64,000 bases of DNA from Lentzea fradiae (GTDB lineage Bacteria; Actinomycetota; Actinomycetes; Mycobacteriales; Pseudonocardiaceae). This document shows, in pieces, positions 54,385 to 62,914 of the stretch. Both the position numbers and the translations under genes were made by a program. Location: NCBI RefSeq assembly GCF_900100955.1, contig NZ_FNCC01000007.1, forward strand, positions 62,001-126,000, written 5' to 3'. The first letter of the stretch is position 1. Every line of letters starts with the position of its first letter. The notes beneath the pieces were generated by a model. That model was not told the DNA's origin and did no database searches. It saw nothing but the letters and a program-made list of their open reading frames with translations.

Positions 54385-54552
54385 CGCACTGCCTCCCGGC
54401 GTTTCAGCCGGTCCTCCCGCAGACCGGCCCCGGAATCCTGCCACGCCATGTAGTGGCCACGGCTAGATAACGGTCTGATAATCACACGATCGCCCTAAGG
54501 ATCTCCAGAGAGAACCGCCGAATAGGCGCACGCAATCACAGAGCGTTACATT

Positions 54553-55380
54553 TTAGTGCGCTGAATAGCCGGAAACATCGCGCATCGCGGACGCCAGACC
54601 GGCGAGGTGGTCCGTCGCGTCGTCCAGCACCGCGCGCGGGTCCTGGAACTGGGTGCTCGCCGCGAGCGCCTTGCCCGCCTCGGCGACCAGCGCGCAGTAG
54701 CGGTCGACGCCGTCCGCGAGCTGGATCCGCAGCACCCGCACGCCCTCGACCAGCTGGGCCCGTTCCAGGGGAGGTGAGGTGTCCCTGGCGCGTTCGACGG
54801 CCTGCAGCTGCCCGGACACCGCCCGGATGGCCGCGGACGCCTCCTGGGCCGTCTGACGGGCGTGCTGCACGGACTCCGCCGGCATCGTGGTGAGCATGGG
54901 CGAGTCGAGCTGGCGCAGCAGCTCCGCCATCGCGTCCTCGGCGCTGTGCAGCTTCTCCATGGGGACGCGCGCGGCGGAGATGTGCGCGGGCAGCGGCGGC
55001 CGGGGCGGAGGCGGCGGCGACAACGCGAGGCGCTGCCGGGCCGCGCCCAGCTCCCGCAGCTTGAACCCGCTGCGCACGGCGAGCAGACCGGGCACGGCCG
55101 CGCCGATCGTGCCGCCGACGGCCGCCCACGTGCCGAGCACGCCGGTGAAGCCGAAGACGGCGAGCGTGCCGAAGATGGTGATCAGGATCAGCCAGAACGT
55201 GAGCACGGCGTTGGTCCGCTTGCGCTTGCGTTCGAGCTTCGCGACCGGGTCGTTCCACTTCTGCAGGCGGTAGCGGGCCTGCTCGGCCAGCGGGTGGCCC
55301 TGGAGCGACGCACCCAACTCGCCGACGACCTTGCGGACGATCTCGTTGTTGGGACGGTTTCTCCAGGGCTCCATGATCAC
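54553..55380 (-). CDS. pspM: PspM-like phage-shock membrane protein
   Basis: A 275-residue protein. Two transmembrane helices (about 60-80 and 85-105) follow a basic N-terminus (WRNRPNNEIVRKVVGELGASLQGHPLAEQARYRLQKW); a helical, Pro-interrupted C-terminus comes after. It matches actinobacterial PspM (Rv2743c-like), which works with PspA in envelope stress. The start GTG follows GGAGGAG. It is 28 bases after pspA, in the same order as in mycobacteria; pspN is not seen downstream. Confidence 0.85.
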   Translation of the reverse strand: MIMEPWRNRPNNEIVRKVVGELGASLQGHPLAEQARYRLQKWNDPVAKLERKRKRTNAVLTFWLILITIFGTLAVFGFTGVLGTWAAVGGTIGAAVPGLLAVRSGFKLRELGAARQRLALSPPPPPRPPLPAHISAARVPMEKLHSAEDAMAELLRQLDSPMLTTMPAESVQHARQTAQEASAAIRAVSGQLQAVERARDTSPPLERAQLVEGVRVLRIQLADGVDRYCALVAEAGKALAASTQFQDPRAVLDDATDHLAGLASAMRDVSGYSAH

Positions 55381-55408
55381 CTGCTGACTCCTCCTGCCCC
55401 CGCGCCCG

Positions 55409-56260
55409 TCAGTTCTGGGCGGGTGGCACCTGCTGCTGCGTGGTCTTCTGGTCCTGCTGGACGCGCTGCGCGATCTCGGCCTGGATCTGCGCCGCCGCGC
55501 TGTTGCCCGCGGTGACCTGCTGCGGAGCGCCGGACTGGCCGCCCGCCATGGAGGCGCGGATCTGCTCGAGCCGCGACGAGCCGGCGAGCTGGGTGGTCGA
55601 GGCCTGCACCTCGAGCATCCGGCCCTGCACGGAGTTCTGGGCCAGCTCCGCCGACCCGAGCGCGGTCGAGTAGCGCTTCTCGATCTTGTCGCGGACCTCT
55701 TCCAGCGACGGCACGTTGCCGGGCGCCGCGAGCTCGCTCATCTGGTTCAGCGACGCGGAGACCTGCTCCTGCATCTTCGCCTGCTCCAGCTGGCTGAGGA
55801 GCTTGGTGCGCTCGGCCAGCTTCTGCTGCAGCATCATCGAGTTGCGCTCGACAGCCTGCTTGGCCTGTGCGGCGGCCTGCAGCGACTGGTCGTGCAGCGT
55901 CTTCAGGTCCTCGATGCCCTGCTCGGCGGTGACGAGCTGGGTCGCGAAACCCTGCGCGGCGTTCTCGAACTGCTGCGCCTTCTGCTCGTCGCCCTTCGCC
56001 CTCGCCTCGTCGGCGAGCACGAGCGCCTGGCGTGCGGACGCCTGCAGCTTCTCGACGTCGCCGAGCTGGCGGTTCAGCTTCATCTCCAGCTGCCGCTGGT
56101 TGCCGATCACGGCCGCGGCCTGCTGAGAGAGCGCCTGGTGCTGACGCTGCGCCTCCTCGATGGCCTGCTGGATCTGCACCTTCGGGTCAGCGTGCTCGTC
56201 GATCTTGGACGAGAACGATGCCATCAGGTACTTCCAGAACTTCACGAACGGACTGGCCAT
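55409..56260 (-). CDS. pspA: PspA/IM30 membrane-stress protein
   Basis: A 283-residue ESCRT-III-like coiled-coil protein. The N-terminal amphipathic helix ([19 protein letters not shown]) is followed by long coiled coils ([43 protein letters not shown]) and a Gln-rich C-terminus. It binds damaged membranes and keeps the proton gradient. It starts a pspA-pspM unit, but upstream clgR is separated from it by a 349-bp gap with a strong terminator, unlike the single clgR-pspA operon of M. tuberculosis. Confidence 0.94.
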   Translation of the reverse strand: MASPFVKFWKYLMASFSSKIDEHADPKVQIQQAIEEAQRQHQALSQQAAAVIGNQRQLEMKLNRQLGDVEKLQASARQALVLADEARAKGDEQKAQQFENAAQGFATQLVTAEQGIEDLKTLHDQSLQAAAQAKQAVERNSMMLQQKLAERTKLLSQLEQAKMQEQVSASLNQMSELAAPGNVPSLEEVRDKIEKRYSTALGSAELAQNSVQGRMLEVQASTTQLAGSSRLEQIRASMAGGQSGAPQQVTAGNSAAAQIQAEIAQRVQQDQKTTQQQVPPAQN

Positions 56261-56563
56261 CTCCTACGCCCTGCCTTCTCGGTGCCGGTGTTGGATCCAT
56301 CGTCTCAAGTGTGCGTCGGCGTATCCACCGACACGGGGAGATATCCGGGAACACCCTGACCCACCCCGGGACTAAGGAGAACACGTCTGACGACGCGCCC
56401 AATCCTGCCCGCACCCGCGCCCTGGGACGCGGTGACCCAGCGTGCTGTGGCCAAGCCGTTGTCTCCGCCCGGCATGCTGCGGTCGTTGTCAGTTGAACGC
56501 ACGAACGCCCGTTGTTGTTGCACACGGTCACGTGGCGGAGGCCACAGACCACCCGGACGCAGG
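56261..56563 (-). promoter_or_regulatory. Upstream region of pspA
   Basis: About 300 bp with no gene. Two direct GAACGC repeats (GAACGCACGAACGC, near 56496) could be regulator half-sites. A promoter for pspA must be here because clgR is terminated upstream; I cannot assign -35/-10 boxes reliably. Confidence 0.35.
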
Positions 56564-56594
56564 CGGCCCCGCTCGTCGTGGACGAGCGGGGCCG
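56564..56594 (-). terminator. Strong terminator hairpin after clgR
   Basis: A perfect 14-bp stem CGGCCCCGCTCGTC/GACGAGCGGGGCCG with a 3-base loop, 16 bases past the clgR stop. It is among the strongest hairpins in the window and should separate clgR from pspA transcription. Confidence 0.75.
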
Positions 56595-56609
56595 GTGACG
56601 ACATGGTGA

Positions 56610-57032
56610 TCAGGCCGCTACGACTGCCTTGGGCGTCTCGCCGATCTTGCTCGTGAGCCGGTGGCTCAGCATCGGCTGCAGGCGCAGGTCGGACAGGTCG
56701 TCCGAGAGAGTGGACGGCAGCACCCGGCCACCCTCCAGCTTGCCCCGCTCCGGACGACCGTCCGGGACGGTGTCGGGCACCGTGTCCGGCGTCTGCTGGA
56801 CGGCGCCGATGTCGGAGGCGACGTGGTGCAGCAGCTCGGACAGCGGCAGTTCCAGTGCCTCGCAGATGGCCGCGAGGAGCTCGCTGGACGCCTCCTTGCG
56901 GCCGCGCTCCACCTCGGACAGGTACCCCAGGCTCACGCGGGCGGTCCGAGAGACCTCGCGCAGCGTGCGGCGTTGGTTGGTGCGGGCATGGCGAAGCCGA
57001 TCACCGATCGCCTCGCGTAGCAGCACGGTCAT
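56610..57032 (-). CDS. clgR: ClgR transcriptional regulator
   Basis: A 140-residue XRE-type regulator. The HTH runs [45 protein letters not shown], followed by [22 protein letters not shown]. The C-terminal degron-like end is KAVVAA, similar to the hydrophobic tail by which ClgR is degraded by ClpP. It activates clp protease and stress genes. The ATG behind AAGGAGG was chosen; the upstream in-frame ATG is not. A near-palindrome GTTCGCC-N3-GGCGGAC in its promoter region is a candidate autoregulatory site. Confidence 0.9.
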   Translation of the reverse strand: MTVLLREAIGDRLRHARTNQRRTLREVSRTARVSLGYLSEVERGRKEASSELLAAICEALELPLSELLHHVASDIGAVQQTPDTVPDTVPDGRPERGKLEGGRVLPSTLSDDLSDLRLQPMLSHRLTSKIGETPKAVVAA

Positions 57033-57090
57033 CGCGCGCCTCCTTCCGGCCGGCCGTGTCCCTACGTTACCGATCGACACCGACAACGGG

Positions 57091-57107
57091 CAGTGACTTC
57101 CGAACAC
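57091..57107 (-). promoter_or_regulatory. Candidate ClgR binding site upstream of clgR
   Basis: On the minus strand GTTCGCC-CTG-GGCGGAC, with one mismatch between arms, lies about 65-75 bases upstream of the clgR ATG. It resembles the GTTCGCY-spacer-GCG motif reported for Streptomyces ClgR, with a spacer one base short. Coordinates are accurate to a few bases. Confidence 0.4.
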
Positions 57108-57137
57108 GTCCGCCCAGGGCGAACGAACGGCGGGTCG

Positions 57138-57614
57138 TCATTTGTTCCCGTCCGGGGTGATCAGCAAGTATTCCGACAGCAGGACCAGCGCTTTTTCCAC
57201 GGCCGTGAAACGCACCGCTTTTCTGTCGCCACTCACAGTGATTGTCCGCACTGTGAACACTCCAGGCCCGCTCAAGCCGATGTGGACCGTTCCGGGAGCG
57301 ATCCCGTCCTGCGGATCGGGTCCCGCGACCCCGGTGAGCCCGATCCCCCAGTCCGCCCGGCACCGCTTCCTGGCGCCTTCGGCCAGCTGGACCGCGACGT
57401 CCGGGTGCACGGCCCCGTGCTCGTCGAGCAACCGCTGGTCCACGCCCGCGAGCTCGTGCTTGAGGTCCGTGGCGTAGACGATCAACCCACCGCGGACCAC
57501 GGCACTCGCCCCCGGTGTGTCGACCATCGTCGCGCACAGCAGCCCCGCGGTCAGCGACTCCGCCGTGGCGACGGTCTGCCCGCGCTCTTTCAGCAGCTCG
57601 ACGACGTTCGTCAC
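57138..57614 (-). CDS. CinA C-terminal-domain protein (PncC-type nicotinamide-nucleotide amidohydrolase)
   Basis: A 158-residue protein with only the CinA C-terminal domain. Motifs are TVATAESLTAGLLCATMVDTPGAS, VYATDLKHELAGV, AEGARKRCRADWGIGLTGVAGPD and GTVHIGL. In E. coli this domain (PncC) deamidates NMN. The Ser/Lys/Tyr set of the active site appears to be present (SLTAG, K in DLKHE, Y in VYATD). The GTG start overlaps the pgsA stop by GTGA. The order clgR-cinA-pgsA is common in Actinobacteria. Confidence 0.92.
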   Translation of the reverse strand: MTNVVELLKERGQTVATAESLTAGLLCATMVDTPGASAVVRGGLIVYATDLKHELAGVDQRLLDEHGAVHPDVAVQLAEGARKRCRADWGIGLTGVAGPDPQDGIAPGTVHIGLSGPGVFTVRTITVSGDRKAVRFTAVEKALVLLSEYLLITPDGNK

Positions 57615-58189
57615 GCCACCGCCCTACCCGCGCGTGCCTTCATCTTGAACGCCCGGATGACGTAATCGATTCCCGTCACGACCGTGAGCACGAGCGCCAG
57701 CGCCATGATCGCCCACGCGAGCAGCTCCAGCACGTCGTTCTGCGGGAGCACGAACAACCCGATGGCGATGACCTGGGCCAGCGTCTTCGCCTTGCCGCCG
57801 CGGCTGGCGGGGATCACTCCGTAGCGGATCACCCAGAAGCGCAGCAGCGTGATGCCGACCTCACGGACGGCGATGACGATCGTGATCCACCAGGGCAGCA
57901 CGTCCAGGATGCTCAGGCCCACCAGCGCGGACCCGGTCAGCGCCTTGTCCGCGATCGGGTCGGCGATCTTGCCGAAGTCGGTGATCAGCCCGTGCTTGCG
58001 GGCGAGAGTGCCGTCGATGTGGTCGGTGAAGCTCGCGACCGCGAAGACGCCGAACGCGATGAGCCGCCACGTCGTGTCGAAGCCACCCGCTTCGAACAGC
58101 GAGAACAGGAAGACCGGTACCAGTGCCAGCCTCGCCATCGTGAGGACGTTGGCGACGTTGAGCAGCGGGACCTTCCTGGCCTCTGTCAT
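57611..58189 (-). CDS. pgsA: CDP-diacylglycerol--glycerol-3-phosphate 3-phosphatidyltransferase
   Basis: A 192-residue CDP-alcohol phosphotransferase with about six transmembrane helices and the DxxDGxxARxxxxxxxxGxxxDxxxD motif ([12 protein letters not shown], then [14 protein letters not shown]). It makes phosphatidylglycerol phosphate. The ATG overlaps the rimO stop (ATGA), which sets the start. It corresponds to the pgsA paralogue next to clgR in mycobacteria (pgsA3). Confidence 0.92.
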   Translation of the reverse strand: MTEARKVPLLNVANVLTMARLALVPVFLFSLFEAGGFDTTWRLIAFGVFAVASFTDHIDGTLARKHGLITDFGKIADPIADKALTGSALVGLSILDVLPWWITIVIAVREVGITLLRFWVIRYGVIPASRGGKAKTLAQVIAIGLFVLPQNDVLELLAWAIMALALVLTVVTGIDYVIRAFKMKARAGRAVA

Positions 58190-59589
58190 GTGCCCAGCAC
58201 CTCGCAGACCAGGTCGACGCCCTCCGAGTCGACGACCCGGCACCGGACCAGGTCGCCGCGCTTGAGGTGCTCGGCGTCGAGCACGATGCACTCGCCGTCG
58301 ACCTCGGGCGCCTGGTGCTCGGCACGGCCGACGCAGTCGCTCTCGTCGTCCTCCTCGTGCTCGATGAGCACGACGACCTCGGTGCCGACCCGGTCCTCCG
58401 CGCGCTGGCTCGTCAGCTCCTCGACCAGGTTGCCGATGCGCTGGACCCGCTCGGCGATCGTGTCGGCGTCGAGCTTGCCGTCGAGATCCTCGGCCTCGGT
58501 GCCGTCCTCGTCGGAGTAGCCGAAGATGCCGACCGCGTCGAGCCGCGCCTCGGTGAGGAACCGCTCCAGCTCGGCCAGGTCCTCCTCGGTCTCGCCGGGG
58601 AAGCCGACGATGAAGTTGCTGCGGATGCCCGCCTCGGGCGCGTGCTCACGGATCTGCCACACGAGCTTGAGGAAGCTGTCGGTGTCGCCGAACCGGCGCA
58701 TCCGCCGCAGCACGTGCTCGCTGGAGTGCTGGAACGACATGTCGAAGTAGTTCGCGACCTTGTCGGTCTTCGCGATGGCCGCGACGAGGCTCGGCTTGGT
58801 CTCGGCCGGCTGCAGGTAGCTCACCCGCACCCGCTCGACGCCGGGGATGCTCGCCAGCCGCGGCAGCAGCTGCTCCAGCGCCCCCTGCTCACGCGGCAGG
58901 TCCTTGCCGTAGCTCGTGGAGTTCTCGCTGACGAGGAACAGCTCCTTGACGCCGTTCTCGGCCAGCCACATGGCCTCGGCCACGACCTCGTCCGGGTGCC
59001 GCGACACGAACGCGCCGCGGAAGCTCGGGATCGCGCAGAAACTGCACCGCCGGTCACACCCGGACGCGATCTTCAACGGCGCCACCGGCGCGTCGTCCAG
59101 CCGCTTGCGTTGGACCTTCGTCGGCCCCCAGCCGTGGCCGGGCACCTGCACGTCGTTCTTCGCCTCCTGGCGCTTCACCGGCGTGATCGGCAGCAACGTG
59201 CGCCGGTCCACCGGCACGTGCGACTCGACCGGCTTGCCGTGCAGCACGTCCTGAAGGCGCTCGGCGAGGTCGTTGTACTGGTCGAAACCGAGGACCGCGG
59301 CCGCCTCGGGAAGGCTGTCCGCGAGCTCCTTGCCGTACCGCTCGGCCATGCACCCGACAGCGACGACCTTCGCGCCCGTGTCGGAGGCGGCCAGCAACGT
59401 GTCGACCGAGTCCTTCTTCGCCTGCTCGACGAAGCCGCACGTGTTGACGACGACGACGTCGGCGCCCTCGTCCACCAGCTCCCAGCCGCCCTCACCGAGG
59501 CGTCCGGCGAGCTCCTCGGAGTCGACCTCGTTGCGGGCGCAGCCCAGGGTCAGCAGCGACACGCGTCGCGGAGTGGTGGGAGAAGACAC
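58186..59589 (-). CDS. rimO: Ribosomal protein uS12 methylthiotransferase RimO
   Basis: A 467-residue radical SAM enzyme. The N-terminal UPF0004 domain has [18 protein letters not shown] and further Fe-S cysteines ([14 protein letters not shown]), the radical SAM cluster is [17 protein letters not shown], and a TRAM domain ([10 protein letters not shown]...) closes the protein. It methylthiolates an aspartate of uS12. The GTG start gives [16 protein letters not shown]. Downstream genes are coupled (ATGA to pgsA). In this genome a damaged RloAB-like pair lies just upstream. Confidence 0.95.
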   Translation of the reverse strand: MSSPTTPRRVSLLTLGCARNEVDSEELAGRLGEGGWELVDEGADVVVVNTCGFVEQAKKDSVDTLLAASDTGAKVVAVGCMAERYGKELADSLPEAAAVLGFDQYNDLAERLQDVLHGKPVESHVPVDRRTLLPITPVKRQEAKNDVQVPGHGWGPTKVQRKRLDDAPVAPLKIASGCDRRCSFCAIPSFRGAFVSRHPDEVVAEAMWLAENGVKELFLVSENSTSYGKDLPREQGALEQLLPRLASIPGVERVRVSYLQPAETKPSLVAAIAKTDKVANYFDMSFQHSSEHVLRRMRRFGDTDSFLKLVWQIREHAPEAGIRSNFIVGFPGETEEDLAELERFLTEARLDAVGIFGYSDEDGTEAEDLDGKLDADTIAERVQRIGNLVEELTSQRAEDRVGTEVVVLIEHEEDDESDCVGRAEHQAPEVDGECIVLDAEHLKRGDLVRCRVVDSEGVDLVCEVLGT

Positions 59590-59627
59590 GGTGCTCAGCG
59601 TAACCGGCCCTGGTTCGAGGGCTTGTA

Positions 59628-60178
59628 CTAGTGCTTCAACAGCATCTCGACGAGGCGCCACACGTCGGTCGACGGGTTGCCCGCCGGCAACTCCTTCGCG
59701 CGCTTGATCGCCGCCTCGACGCGGTCGTCGAACCGGCTGAAGTCGAGCCGTTTGTCATATCCGGGCACGTACTCGGCCAGCAGGGCGCAGGCCGACTTGC
59801 CCTTCTCGATGAACGCGTTGTGAGCTTTGAAGTGCAGGAGGAGCCACAGCTCGAAGCACGGGTCGGACACCGCCAACTCGACCGAGGTGGCCCGTGCGCG
59901 AGTCCTGGCACGTTCGATGTCGAACTGGTCGACATCGACGACGCACCAGACAGCGTCGTACTCGGCTTCGTTGAAGATCCTCTTGGCGTAACCGACCAGG
60001 TTCAGCGGCGAATCGGTTTGTGCTTGACCTCGATCCGGACACGGCGCGCCCGCCGCAGGCCGGAGAAGTAGTCCGGCTCGGTTCGCTGACCGCCGCAGAC
60101 GACGAGGATGCGCCCCGGGCGATCCGGCCGCCATCGCGAGCGCCGTCCACTTGAGTTCTCACGCGGACTCGTTGACAC
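59628..60178 (-). pseudogene. RloB-like protein, frameshifted
   Basis: The N-terminal RloB motif (RPGRILVVCGGQRTEPDYF, family ILVVCEGxxTEPxYF) is in one frame and ends at a stop after VKHKPIRR. The remaining RloB sequence (SPLNLVGYAKRIFN, VVDVDQFD, SDPCFELWLLLHF, EMLLKH) is in the next frame. One extra base at the AAA run near 60017-60019 would join them. RloB-like (TOPRIM-type) proteins accompany RloA-type ATPases. The probable GTG start overlaps the upstream ATPase gene. As read, the gene is broken; a sequencing error or recoding cannot be excluded. Confidence 0.75.
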
Positions 60179-61354
60179 CTCGGATCGCCGAGGCGAAGTC
60201 CTCCTCGAAGAGATTCGGGACAGCACCATATCGGCCGGCGAGATAGCGGCGTTCCAGGTTTTCCTCGTTACGCGGCTTGAAATCGGTGAGCGGATAAATG
60301 GTGCTCGCACCCGTGCGAACATCCTTCTCCACGAACCAGATCTCGTCCCGGTCGAGCACCCCGTCCACGTAGGGAGGGTGCAGCAACGTCGCGTCGTGCG
60401 TCGTGAAGATCAGCTGGGCCCCTTCGGTGTTCGTGGCCGGATCGTGGAACAACGCGACGAGGCGTGTGGCCAGCAACGGGTGCAGGCTCGCGTCGAGTTC
60501 GTCGACCACGAGGGTGCCACCGTCTCGCAGGGTCTTGACCACCGCGGGCAGCAGCCCCAGCCAGGAGCGCGTCCCCGCGGACTCGTCGGAGAGATCGAAG
60601 CGCTCGTCACTGGAACCGTGGCGAAGCTCCACGCGCACCTCGACGTCCGGTTGCAGACCTTCCTCGACGGTGACCACGTCGGAGATTCCGAAGTCGGCCA
60701 CACGCGCAAGCGAGACGATCTCGTCGCGCACTCGCGGATCACCGTGCAGAAAATCCACGATCGCGGCTTCGTCCACCAGTGATCCTGCTTCCATCCGGAA
60801 AACGAGGTCGGACGCGAACCAGTCGTACACCGAGCGGAAGGGTTCAACAGTCGAGCGTCCGGCAAAACTGAGGAAAAGAGCTTCCGGATGAACGAGAGAA
60901 ACGGCGTCGTCCCAAAAATTCCTGCGCTCGATCTTCGTGCCGAACTTGAACTTGCTCCCCGCGCGCTCGAACAGCACTCGCTTGCGCTTCTCCGGATAGC
61001 TGTAGAGCCACTCCTCGACAACGACCGAGTCGTCTATCTCGAACCCATAGGTGTGTCGGACGCCTTCAAGCACGATCTCGGCGACGAACACCGAGGACCG
61101 GCGACGCGCCTCCTGGTCGAGCTTGAACGGGTGACGAGGCACCCCGCACCCGGCTTCCACACCCCGAACGAGTCACGAACGGCCTCGGCCATGAACCGCA
61201 GGCCGTCCAACAGGTTCGACTTGCCCGAGGCGTTGGCTCCGTAGATCGCCGTCACCGGCAAGGCCAGCCGGTCCTTCGAGTAGGCCGGCATGAGCAACAA
61301 CTCGTGCTCGTCGAGGAAGGACCGGTGGTTCCCCAGACGGAAGCTGCGGAGCAT
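60159..61354 (-). pseudogene. RloA-like AAA15/21 ATPase, frameshifted
   Basis: An AAA ATPase of the ABC/SMC-like type split between two frames. The first piece starts MLRSFRLGNHRSFLDEHEL and holds Walker A (YGANASGKSNLL). The second holds the rest: RHTYGFEIDD, GTRSWLGLLPAVVKTL, Walker B TLVVDELDASLHPLLA and FTTHDATLL. The frame changes after WKPGAG at the GGGG run 61142-61145; one extra G restores the product. The ATG follows GGAGGT. It is paired with the RloB-like gene, which overlaps its end by 20 bases; RloAB-type pairs occur in defence or restriction-associated loci. Activity in this strain is doubtful. Confidence 0.75.
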
Positions 61355-61377
61355 CCCGAATACCTCCATTCACCAGC

Positions 61378-61420
61378 CAGAGGGCGATCTGTGCGATTAA
61401 ACCGCACGGATCGCCCTCTG
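61378..61420. repeat. Long inverted repeat between rloA-like gene and argA
   Basis: Two 18-base arms with a single mismatch (CAGAGGGCGATC then GTGCG, paired with CGCAC and GATCGCCCTCTG) enclose the 7-base loop ATTAAAC. It sits between two divergent genes, where a terminator is not expected. Confidence 0.75.
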
Positions 61421-61498
61421 ATGGCATCAACAGACGGGTTCATGCTCAGACCACACTGCCGTGGGACACCTTCCGGGACCACCGCATACTTGACGCTT

Positions 61499-61999
61499 GT
61501 GACCAGTGGGGTAGTCGTGCGGCGCGCCCGCACCAGTGACGTGCGCGCCATGAAGGCGTTGATCGACGGGTACGCGGGCAAGGTGCTGCTGGCCAAACCC
61601 CTGGTCACGCTGTACGAGGCCGTCCAGGAGTTCTGGGTGGCCGAGGCGGACGGCGAGCTGCTCGGGTGTGGCGCCCTGCACGTGATGTGGGAGGACCTGG
61701 CCGAGATCCGGTCCGTGGCGGTGTCGCCGATGGCGGTCGGGCGCGGGGTGGGGCATCGGATCGTGGCGCAGCTCATCGCGACGGCCAAGGAGTTGCAGCT
61801 CGCGCGGATCTTCGTGCTGACGTTCGAGACGAAGTTCTTCGGCAAGCACGGGTTCGTGGAGATCGAGGGCACGCCGGTGAGTCCCGAGGTCTACGAGGAG
61901 ATCATGCGGTCGGTCGACGAGGGCGTGGCCGAGTTCCTCGACCTCAGCTACGTGAAGCCGAACACGCTCGGCAACAGCCGGATGCTGCTGGAGCTGTAA
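61499..61999 (+). CDS. argA: Amino-acid N-acetyltransferase (N-acetylglutamate synthase, short type)
   Basis: A 166-residue single GNAT domain protein: VVVRRARTSDVRAMKALIDGYA, FWVAEADGELLGCGALHVMWEDLAEIRSVAVSP, then the acetyl-CoA loop GRGVGHRIVAQLIATA and FFGKHGFVEI. It matches the short ArgA of Actinobacteria (Rv2747-like), which starts arginine synthesis. The GTG start was chosen; CATACT ends about eight bases upstream, so the mRNA may be leaderless. It is divergent from the RloA-like gene. In mycobacteria argA sits at the same place near pgsA3 and clgR. Confidence 0.9.
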   Translation: MTSGVVVRRARTSDVRAMKALIDGYAGKVLLAKPLVTLYEAVQEFWVAEADGELLGCGALHVMWEDLAEIRSVAVSPMAVGRGVGHRIVAQLIATAKELQLARIFVLTFETKFFGKHGFVEIEGTPVSPEVYEEIMRSVDEGVAEFLDLSYVKPNTLGNSRMLLEL

Positions 62000-62024
62000 C
62001 TCTTCGAGTAATTACTCGAAGAGT
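61999..62024. promoter_or_regulatory. Perfect 26-bp palindrome upstream of the MerR-type gene
   Basis: ACTCTTCGAGTAA and its exact complement meet with no spacer, starting on the last base of the argA stop. It lies directly upstream of a likely -35 box. It is a strong operator candidate for the dimeric MerR-type regulator encoded next, and could also end argA transcription as a hairpin. Confidence 0.75.
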
Positions 62025-62025
62025 C

Positions 62026-62055
62026 TTGACTCGACTAGCTGGGGCTCGCCAGGAT
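62026..62055 (+). promoter_or_regulatory. Candidate promoter of the MerR-type gene
   Basis: TTGACT (62026-62031) and CAGGAT (62050-62055) are 18 bp apart. The start point would fall at or next to the GTG at 62063, giving a leaderless mRNA. The palindrome lies immediately upstream of the -35 box. Confidence 0.55.
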
Positions 62056-62062
62056 CTGTGGC

Positions 62063-62914
62063 GTGTCCGAATCGCTGACCATCGACGAGCTCGCCGCCCG
62101 GATCGGCCTGCCCAGTAGCACCATTCGCATGTACCAGACGAAGGGTGTGCTGCACGCGCCGAGACGGCAGGGGCGCGTGGCGTACTACGACGCCTCGCAC
62201 GTCGAGCGGTTGACGTTGGTGCAGCGGTTGCAGCAGAGGGGTTTCTCGCTGCCTGCGATCGCGGAGCTGATTCAGGCGCGGGAGAAGGGCGAGTCGGTCG
62301 CCGCGGTGCTCGGCATGGGCGAGACCGAGGGGCCCGACGACTGGGTTCGGATCAAGGTGCGCGACATCCGGCACCTCGTTCCGATGGGAGAGGTCCAACC
62401 GCGACTCCTCCTCCGGGCCATGCGGTTGGGTCTTGTGCGGTGGAAGTACGGCTGGCCGCACGCGCGCCGCTGGGCACTCGAGGCGGGCGGCAGGCTCGCC
62501 GGTCTCCGGGTGCCCAGCGACGACGTCATGGACAGCTTCACGCGGCTGCGCACGGCGACGGACGCGATCGCCGCCGACTTCGTGCGGTTGTTCGAGCAGC
62601 GGTTCTGGCCCGAGCTGGCGCGCAAGGCCGGGGACGAGAACCAGCTGGAGAACGTGCGGGCGTTGCTCGTGGAGCTGACCTACACGGCGGAGACCGCTGT
62701 GGTGGGGACGTTGCGCGAGTCGATCAGGGACGCGGCGGAGGAGTTCGCCGCGCGGCACGGGTTGCTGCCCAGCGACGACTTCCAGCCCGCGTGGGCTGAG
62801 CAGCCGCTGCCGCCGATCGCCGAGAACCTGATGGACCCGGCCGGTGACCTGCCGAGCGAGCAGGAGATCGAGAGCTTCCTCCGGAGGGGGGACGAGGATG
62901 AGCCTGGTCGCTGA
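62063..62914 (+). CDS. MerR-family transcriptional regulator with long C-terminal domain
   Basis: A 283-residue protein. The N-terminal MerR HTH (SLTIDELAARIGLPSSTIRMYQTKGVLHAPRRQGRVAYYDASHVERL, about 4-50) is followed by the helix QRLQQRGFSLPAIAELIQ. The 200-residue C-terminal part is helical (LARKAGDENQLENVRALLVELTY) with no metal-binding cysteines, so it is not a metal-response MerR; the effector is unknown. The start is GTG. The next gene overlaps its end by 17 bases, so the regulator is part of that operon and probably autoregulated through the palindrome. Confidence 0.85.
   Translation: MSESLTIDELAARIGLPSSTIRMYQTKGVLHAPRRQGRVAYYDASHVERLTLVQRLQQRGFSLPAIAELIQAREKGESVAAVLGMGETEGPDDWVRIKVRDIRHLVPMGEVQPRLLLRAMRLGLVRWKYGWPHARRWALEAGGRLAGLRVPSDDVMDSFTRLRTATDAIAADFVRLFEQRFWPELARKAGDENQLENVRALLVELTYTAETAVVGTLRESIRDAAEEFAARHGLLPSDDFQPAWAEQPLPPIAENLMDPAGDLPSEQEIESFLRRGDEDEPGR

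Noticed and set aside
59755..60162. Open frame starting GTG at the rloA stop (GTGA overlap), reading MRTQVDGARD
   Set aside because: The overlap looks like coupling, but the translation has no RloB motifs. The RloB N-terminus is clearly in another frame.
59628..61354. Programmed -1 frameshifting as the normal way to make the RloA/RloB-like proteins
   Set aside because: Neither GGGG in GCGGGGTG nor AAA in CACAAACC forms a canonical slippery heptamer, and I saw no downstream pseudoknot. Mutation or sequencing error is simpler.
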